From: Heloderma charlesbogerti | Lineage: Eukaryota; Chordata; Lepidosauria; Squamata; Helodermatidae | DNA length: 64,000 bases | NCBI GenBank assembly: GCA_026122225.1 | Contig: JANEZZ010001909.1 | Coordinates: 806,001 to 870,000 of the forward strand | Reading direction: 5' to 3' | Part shown: piece by piece, positions 29,001 to 38,000 of the stretch | Layout of the letters: each line of letters begins with the position of its first letter | How positions within the stretch are numbered: position 1 is the first letter of the stretch | Notes under the pieces: model-generated | What the model saw: only the letters and a program-made list of their open reading frames with translations | Databases searched by the model: none | Told to the model about the DNA's origin: nothing | Translations under genes and position numbers: made by a program

Positions 29001-32000
29001 CGTGTTAGGGCTGAAAGATGGTAAAGAAATGTCTTTATAAACAAACAAACAAATAAATCTGGCTGAGCACTGTTGGAAACAAGATACTGGGCTAATTGGA
29101 CCTTTGCTTCAATCTAGCAGTGCTCTTCTTAAATTGTTCTTAAAGGCACCCTTGCTTTTCTGTGTTACTATAAGATGCAAAGGTAAAGAAAATATTAAAT
29201 CTTGAAACAATTATATTGAAACAAGTGATAATTTTTATTAATGGAATTATCAACAATCTTACACTTCAATCTGTGCGACTGCGACGATTGCTGGGCTTTT
29301 AATGCAGTTTTATAGTTTGGTTGTTCCTTTAAAAAAAGATATTTATTATCTGTATATCCTGCTCTTTCAAGGAGCTCCCAGAAGCCTCTATCAAAGGGGC
29401 ACACTGGATTAGCTTCAGATGCATGCAAGCCGATTACAGACCCTTGCCTGGCTGTTAACTTATTTGCAAGAACAACCCCCTTAGGAATGAAGTCTAACCT
29501 CTAAAAAGGTACCAATCTTGAGATTTTAAGTAATGTGCAAATTTACTTAAACCGAATAAATTAGGGAATCAGGTCTGAAACAAATTCTTCATGCTAATAA
29601 TAAATTATTCATGATTATTAAAGGCAGAATATGAGCCAGCCAAAAACAATTTATTGTACTCATCCATGTTCCTAGATTCTGTGCTTGGGAGGTGGTGTGT
29701 GTGCATGTGTGTTTTTTGGGGCCAGCTTTGCATTGTTGAGGTCCTGGGTTCAAGAGCTGCCACAACAGGGGCTGGAACTAATCGTCACCTTCTGATTTCC
29801 TCTCGTTTGCAGTGCTAACTCCAGCTTTGGCCATTAACGTTTACACGGCTGGCGAAATCCACGGGACGGTGGGCTCCAAGGTGACCCTTTCCTGCACCTT
29901 TTGGTCAAATGAATGGATCTCCGACGACATTTCCGTTACTTGGCGCTTTCAGCCTGAGAGCAGCCGAGATGCTGTTTCGGTAAGGCCCATTCTGAGGCAC
30001 AAATGCCTTCCCTGACCCTTGCCAAAGACAGAACCCAGCTTCACTCCCTTTCCTGTATGCTGCCTTAGGGATGTGTGACCCAGTGTGCACCTGCTCCAGG
30101 CCTTGCTTCCGTTAGCCCTAAACATGCTTGGTTCCCTCTGCTTCTCTGTGTATGTGGCTAACAAATGCCGGACCCAGGGGCATTGCTAGGCACTTAAAAG
30201 ATTCGGGGGGGGGGGGGCATAGGACACAAAGCTGCATAAAATCAGCACATGCTAATTTATATCTATATAGGCACATTTAGAAATAATCACTAGGATGTAT
30301 TTAAATTTAACAGAAGGCAAAGCCAGCCACTTAATTTCGTGTCCAAATCATCTTAAAGAAAACACATTCTTCAATTAATTGGCCCCATGACCCAGGTTAA
30401 CCCAACCCAAAGGAAAAAGGTGTATTTTTTTGCTGTGTAGGGGAAGATTTGGGGGCGGAGCGGGGGGAGAGTTTGAAGCATGGGGGGAGAGTTAAACCTT
30501 TCCCTGAAGGGCTGGATGCACCTGATCTTGTCTGATCTCAGAAGCTAAGCAGGGTCAGCCCTGGTTAGTTCTTGGATGGGGTACCGCCTGGGAATCAGGC
30601 TTCCTGCACTGAGCAGGGGGTTGGACTCGATGGTCTTGTAGGCTCCTTCCAACCCTATGATTCTATGATTTCTGTGATTTGCCCAGCTGCAATCCCCCTT
30701 GAAAATTGCCCCCTGCATGGCAATTAAACTGAGAAAAAAACACACTGAATCTCAGCCTAACCTATGGGAGGCGGCATAGCTCAGTGTGATAGAGCCCCTG
30801 CTTTGCATGCAGAAGGTCCCAGATTCAATCCCCAGCAGCATCTCCAGGTAGGGCAAGGAAAGAATCCTGCCTGAAAGCCTGGAGAGCCGCTGCTGCCAGT
30901 CAGTGTTGACAATACTGGGCTAGACGGACCAATAGTCTGACTCAGTATAAGGCCACTTCCTATGTTCTTATTTACCTCACAGGTACATAGGAACCTGTGT
31001 AAAGTTGTGAGGATAAAATGGAGGGGAGGAGGACCATGTAAGTCTCCTTGGGTTCTTTGGAGGAAAACAGGTGGGACATAAATGCGGTGGCAGTAGCAAT
31101 AATAATAATACCACTACCACCACCACCACCACCACCTTCTAGACTGGAAGAGGAAAGACTTTCTAAACTCTCACCAGCTTGACCCCAAGGAAAACAAGAG
31201 AAACATATATATACATTAATTAATTATATTTGTATCCTGCTTTTCCCCCTCCAATTACCACCAATAGACACTCAGGGCTCTGGGAAATAGATTTGGGGTC
31301 CAGTCCTAACAACACCCCTGCCTGACCCCAAGTTAATGCTGGCTGAAATCCTTCTGGAAAACAGTGGTGCAGCTAGGCCTGGGTCTCAGGGCCTAGCTGG
31401 GCTGGCTTGGGCATTCCAGGGCTGACCCAGGTGGCTGCAGCATCCTTTCTTCTCATTTTTAAAATTATTTTATGATTAGGGGCTGGCCAGGCATGTACTT
31501 TATTTTATTTTTAATTTATTTACTCCATGTCTATCCTGCCCAGTTTTCCCAGCCATACCTGGAGAAGCTGCAGATTGAATCGGGGGCCTTTTGCATACCA
31601 ATCATGTTCTCCATCACTCTGCTCATGCTTTCCTTTTGTCATTCTGCCCGCCCAGATATTTCACTACGCCAAAGGCCAGGCTTACATAGACAATGTTGGA
31701 GTCTTCAAGGACCGCATTGAATTTATTGGGAACCCCCGCTGGAAAGATGGCTCCATTGTCATCCATGATCTGGAGTACACAGACAACGGCACCTTTACCT
31801 GTGATGTTAAGAATCCCCCTGACATCGTGGGGAAGTCCTCTCAAGTCATGCTCTACGTGTTTGAAAATGGTAATGTTTCCTGTCCAGCTGAAATAACATC
31901 TGGATTTTATGAAATCATCCCATGTGCGTTTCATGGATTGTGTGGTGTTGTTCGTTCTGGCTTCGAATTTATTTTTTTCCAGTATGCGGAAAAATACGCA

Positions 32001-35000
32001 AAGAATTCCGTAAGAGGGTTTGCAACAATTTATGTAATTTATGTTAGTACGTAACATTTAGTGTATTGTCCCCCATTCCGTTAAACTTTCCCCATATATA
32101 TTTTCCAGAATAGCATATGTCTTAGCAGAAACGCGCATAGTTTCCTACAAATAAATTTGCGTAAATTTTAGGAAAGTTTTTTAAAAATCCAAAAGTCCAT
32201 GGGTTCTGTGCGTCCAAAGGAGGCCAGTCTGCAGTGGATTCCACAGGTCAGATTCTTAGAAATCCAACTCATTTTAGTCCGTCTCAGATTTCTCCAGCAT
32301 CCCAATCAGGTGTAAAGATGGTGGGAGTGCCTGAGATTTTTCTGCCCCCAGTGCAGGAACCTCCTAGTCGTGGTTGTGCATATGTGCACTGAACAGACCA
32401 CAGATTTGGAAACCTTATTGTCAGATCAGGGGGCAGGAGATGTGACTGGATATGTGGCATCCTATGCAACCAAGTCAACTGCATGTACAATTGCATGAAA
32501 ACAATTCAGATCTGCATTGCCAAAAAGCAGCATATCTGCCTTAGTGGATAAGTGTCCCAAATATGGAATGTTCCTGTGCTGGAAAGCTGAAATAGCTCTG
32601 GAAATAAAGCAGGGATGTCGAATGTCTTTCAGCTGAATTCAGTTCTGGAGAACATAAGAAGAGCCCTCTTGGATCAGACCAAGGGTCCATCTCGTTCAGC
32701 ATTCTGTTCACACAGTGGCCGACCAGCTGCCCATGGGAAGGACACAAGCAGGACATGAGTGCAGCAGCATCCTCCCACCCATGTTCCCCAGCAGCTGGTG
32801 TACATAGGCAGACTGCCTCTGATACTGGAGGTAGCATATAGCCATCAGGACTAGGAGCCATTGGTAGCCTTCTCCTCCAGGAATTTATCTAGTCCCCTTT
32901 TAAAGCCATCCAAGTTGACTACATCTTGTGCAAGTGGATTCCATCGTTTAACTGCGCTGTGTGAAGAAGTCCTTCCCTTTATCTGTCCTGAATCTCCCAC
33001 CAATCAGCTTCATGGGATGACCCCATTGGGTTCTAGTCTTACGAGACAGGGAAGGAAATGTCTCCCTCTCCACTTTCTCCACACCAGGCATAATTTTGTG
33101 CACCTCTATCATGTCTCCCCTTACTCGCCTGTTTTCTAAGCTAAAGAACCCCAGATGTCATAACCTTTCCTTGTAGGGGAGTTGTTCCAGTCCCTTGATC
33201 ATTTTAGCTGCCCTTTTCTGCACTGAGAAGTTCTCAGGGGCAGCATTTCAGGAGTGGGTGGAGCTGAAGGCAAAAGGGAAGGAGGCTAACGGGAAAAGGG
33301 GCAGGGTCAACATACCCCCAATGCCCTGCATATTTGAGCTTAAAGCTTTTAGTGGCCGTAACTAAGTCTTAGGAGAAGCATTTCAACCTTTTAGAATGGA
33401 GGGGAAAACCAGGAAACCACTAAACGATCAACAATTGGGAGGAAAGGGGTGGCCATTGGGAGATTTCCAGAGGGCCAGATTGGAACTCCAGGATTTGGCC
33501 ATCCAGGATTTGGCCTGCAGGTCTGAGGTTCAACACCTCTAAAATAAAATAAAGGGATGGTCTCATCTATATCTCAGCAAGGTTTATATATTTATATGTG
33601 ATGGGCGTGTCCTGTTTTCTCTCAGTTTTGGAACATCATATTCTCAGACACATCAAATTATACATGCTACATCAGCATTGGTCCTATTAACAATATGGGA
33701 AGAACAAAATGCAAAAGGGACATCTAAAGATTTAATTGTGTTCATGCTGATGGCAGCCTGAAAAGTTGTCACTAAAAGGCGGAAAACTGCAGAACCTCTA
33801 ACATTGAAATCTTGGTATATGGAGCTGTGGCAAATAGTCATGGCAGAAAAATTGATTGTACCAACTGAAACTAGCCAAAGGCAAAGGCAAAACATCTCAC
33901 TTTTATAAAATATGGCAGGATTTAATTTTATATACTAATCAGGGGCAAACTGCACTATTTGTCAAAGCCTTTCCTCAGACTATGGAAAAGAGACTACATT
34001 TAATCTGTTATGGTGAAGAATTATAAAGAAAAACTCTAAGCAGCCTATGGATTTCATCTATGTCTTGGTTTGAAAGGTAAATCCACTCTCTGTCAATGAA
34101 GAGATTTAATATCCAATGTGTTTCTTTTTATTTTCTTTCTGTTGGTTTGTTTAATTTTGTTTCATAAAATCAATGAAATCTTTAAAAAATATCTTTCTGT
34201 ATTGAGGAACAACGGCATTAACAGAAACTGACACCCCAATGAGAACCCACAGTGAGCTGCTGATGGGCTCTGCCTTCTCAGGCCTCAGGAAGGGTTTGGA
34301 TCGAGATTGTCGGATCAGGGGAGCTTGCTGTCAGGCCAAGTCGGTCAGCAGCAGTGGTGTGGTCCAAAAGACGCAGGGGGTCGAGTTCCAGAGCAGCAGA
34401 CAAAGTTTAGAGGGGCCAGAGGCTGTTGAGTTGTCAAACCCTGGCATGGGTCAGGATGCAAGGCAGCAATTGAGAAAAGAGAGCAGCGTAGACAAATGTC
34501 ATTATGCCAAAGACAAAACAATTACACAGCTTGGGACCTCAATACCTGATGGAGCACCTGTCCCCCCCTGAACCTACCCAGACACTACGATCAACATCTG
34601 AGGCCTTCGTCTGGGGAAGGGAGGCTTGGAAGGGGGCAACAAGGGAGAGGCCTTCTCAGTGGTGGCCTCCCGATTGTGGAATGATATCTCCACTGAGGCC
34701 TGCCTGGTGCCAACACTGTCATCTTTTCAGCTCCAAGTTAAGACTCTCCTCTACTCCCAGGCATTTAATGGTAGATGATGGGGCATATATGCCAGCTGTC
34801 TGAACAGGTCTAGTAGTTTATTGAAATTGTTTTTAGCTGTATAAATTGTTTTTAAATTTTGTATATTTAAATGTTTATGCTGTATTTTATCCTGTGAATT
34901 GTTGTGAACTCCCCAGAGAACTTTGGCTGTTGGGCAGCACAGAAATGAGTGAATGAATGAATGAATGAATGAATGGTCTGAGGAGGAGTAGCCTCCGAGG

Positions 35001-38000
35001 CCAGTGTTTTTTGTGCAGCCTCGAGGACAGCGATTGCCTCTTGAAAGTCAGGCAAGCTGGCCTGCAGCCTAGGCAGCCCCCTAGAAGCACTGAGCTCATT
35101 CTGCCAAGCTTGTAGAGGAAACACAGCACTGATGGAGCAGTTTGAGACTGAATGCCAGGGATGTGGAACCCCTGGCCCACGGGCCTCATCTGGCCCAAGG
35201 AGGTTCCGAATCTGGCCTGCAGAGCTTCCTTCCGTTCCTCCAGGTGGCAAGGTTGAGCTTGCATGCAGGGGGATCTGTGCTCTTATCTGTGATCCGAGAG
35301 GAAACATTTTAACACAGCCCCCTTCTATTTTCTTCTTCTTAGTCCCTACCAGGTACGGCGTGGTGTTGGGAGCCATCATTGGAGGCGTTCTGCTTGTGGT
35401 CTTTGTTGTCCTGGTGATAGCCTATCTCATTAGGTATTGCTGGCTGAGGAGGCAAGCAACTCTCCAGCGGAGACTCAGGTAAAGCCATGGGGGTGTGATG
35501 GAAGAGCAGAAGCAGCAAGCATCACCCTGGGCACTTCACACACACACACTTCTTCCTCACACTTACTTACACTTCTTCCTCACGCTCACACTTACACTCA
35601 GTAAGGGCTTGCTCGCTCAGAAAGGTACCCAACATTCAGGACCTTTCGAGTGTTTAAGTAAGCACAAGGGGAGTGACTCGCTTCTGTTTTCATTTCATTT
35701 TAGTGCAATGGAGAAAGGGAAGTTGAGGCTGGGCAAGGATTCTTCAAAAAGAGGCCGTCAGGTGAGTGTGAGAGAATGAACAGGAAGTGAGCCTCAGGGT
35801 GGGGCTGGGAGAATGAGGAAGAATATAGTAGGGATGGGTTAAGGGCTTTTCTACAGGAGGTGTGCATCATTCCCTACTCACGCTTGCTTACAGGTTCTTT
35901 AGACAAGGTCGTGACCTTCCAGTTTTGCTTCTTTGTCTAACCAGCACTTTCAGCAAATTCTTTTAAAGCGGGGAAAGTGCAGCATTTAACCGTGAAAGCG
36001 CAAAAAAAGGGCAATTTCCTCTTGTGTGTTTGCGCTATTCTGCTATACCACAGTGCCACCTAGAGGTTATGTAGTGGAAAAGCAGGAAAGGAAATGCTCC
36101 TTGTTGAAACTGAAAATAAATACAACTGATTAACAGCCAATTTACAGCCTTGTGTAGAAAAGCTCTAGGAGAATCGGCCAGATGGTCAAGGGAACGTGGG
36201 ATGGGGATCCCGGTGGGGGCTGACTCTGTAGAATCTGGGGCCAATCAGAAGCTGCAGGGATGGATGAAATGGGCAAAGGATGGGGCATTACACACAGGAG
36301 CTTGAAAATCTAGGATAAACCACTCCTCCCATCATCCACCACAGGCTGGAGTGGGTATCAGGGGAGGATGGGGAGGATGCCACTGTTGCCTAGCAACAGC
36401 AAACCATGTTTCTTCCTGGGAGTTGAATAGAAACCGGACAAAGATCATAATTGGGGGCAACAGGACCTGTAGTGGGTTGGATGCCATGACCATTGCTCAG
36501 ACTAGGACTGGCCTTGACATGGCTCCAGTGTTACTCTACCACAGGGTTGAGCAACTTGTGGCCCTCCAGATATTTCGGCCTACAACTCCTTCCTATGATC
36601 CATCACCATCGGTTATGCTGGCTAAGACTGATTGGAGTTGTAGGCCAAAACATCTGGAGACCACAAGCTGCCCAGCCCTGCTCTACCACATATAACACTG
36701 GGACTATTTCAGGACCATTTCTCTTGCCAAATATGCATATGTTGTTGTTTATTTGGTCAGTCGCTTCCGACTCTTCGTGACTTCATGGACCAGCCCACGC
36801 CAGAGCTTCCTGTCAGCTGTCGCCACCCCCAGCTCCCCCAAGGTCAATTCCATCACCTCCAGAATATCATCCATCCCTTGGTCGGCCCCTCTTCCTTTTG
36901 CCTTCCACTTTCCCTAGCATCAGCATCTTCTCCAGGGTGTCCTGTCTTTTCATTATGTGGCCAAAGTACTTCAGTTTTGCCTTTAATATTCCCTCAAGTG
37001 AGCAGTCTGGCTTTATTTCCTGGAGTATGGACTGGTTTGATCTTCTTGCAGTCCAAGGCGTTCTCAGAATTTTCCTCCAGCACCACAGTTCAAAAGCATC
37101 TATCTTCCTTCGCTCAGCCTTCCTTATGGTCCAGCTCTCGCAGCCATAGGTTACTACGGGGAATACCATTGCTTTAACTATGCGGACCTTTGTTGTCAGT
37201 GTGATGTCTCTGCTGTTAACTATTTTATCAAGATTTGTCATTGCTCTCCTCCCAAGAAGTAAACGTCTTCTGATTTCCTGGCTGCAGTTAGCATCTGCAG
37301 TAATCTTTGCACCTAGAAAGACAAAGTCTGTCACTGCCTCCACGTTTTCTCCCCCTATTTGCCAGTTATCAATCAAACTGGTTGCCATAATCTTGGTTTT
37401 TTTGAGGTTTAACTGCAACCCAGCTTTTGCACTTTCTTCTTTCACCTTCGTCATGAGGTTCCTCAGCTCCTCCTCGCTTTCAGCCATCAAAGTGGTATCA
37501 TCTGCATCTCGGAGATTGTTAATGTTTCTTCCAGCGATTTTAACTCCAGCCTTGCCTTCATCAAGCCCAGCACGTCGCATGATGTGTTCTGCGTACAGGT
37601 TGAATAGGTAGGGTGAGAGTATACAACCCTGCCGTACTCCTTTCCCAATCTTAAACCAGTCCGTTGTTCCATGGTCTGTTCTTACTGTTGCTACTTGGTC
37701 GTTATACAGATTCCTCAGGAGGCAGACAAGATGACTTGGTATCCCCATACCACCAAGAACTTGCCACAATTTGTGATGATCCACACAGTCAAAGGCTTTA
37801 GAATAGTCAATAAAACAGAAATAGATGTTTTTCTGAAACTCCCTGGCTTTCTCCATTATCCAGCGGATATTGGCAATTTGGTCTCTAGTTTCTCTGCCTT
37901 TTCTAAACCCAGCTTGTACATCTGGCAATTCTTGTTCCATGAATTGCTGGAGTCTACCTTGCAAGATCTTGAGCATTACCTTACTGGCATGTGAAATCAG

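Noticed and set aside
30518..30595. 5S rRNA gene
   Set aside because: The 5' third is not recognisable and the 3' end runs into CR1 sequence; called a retroposon.
35842..36166. piggyBac element (TTAA at the left end)
   Set aside because: TTAA occurs only on the left; the right border lacks it.
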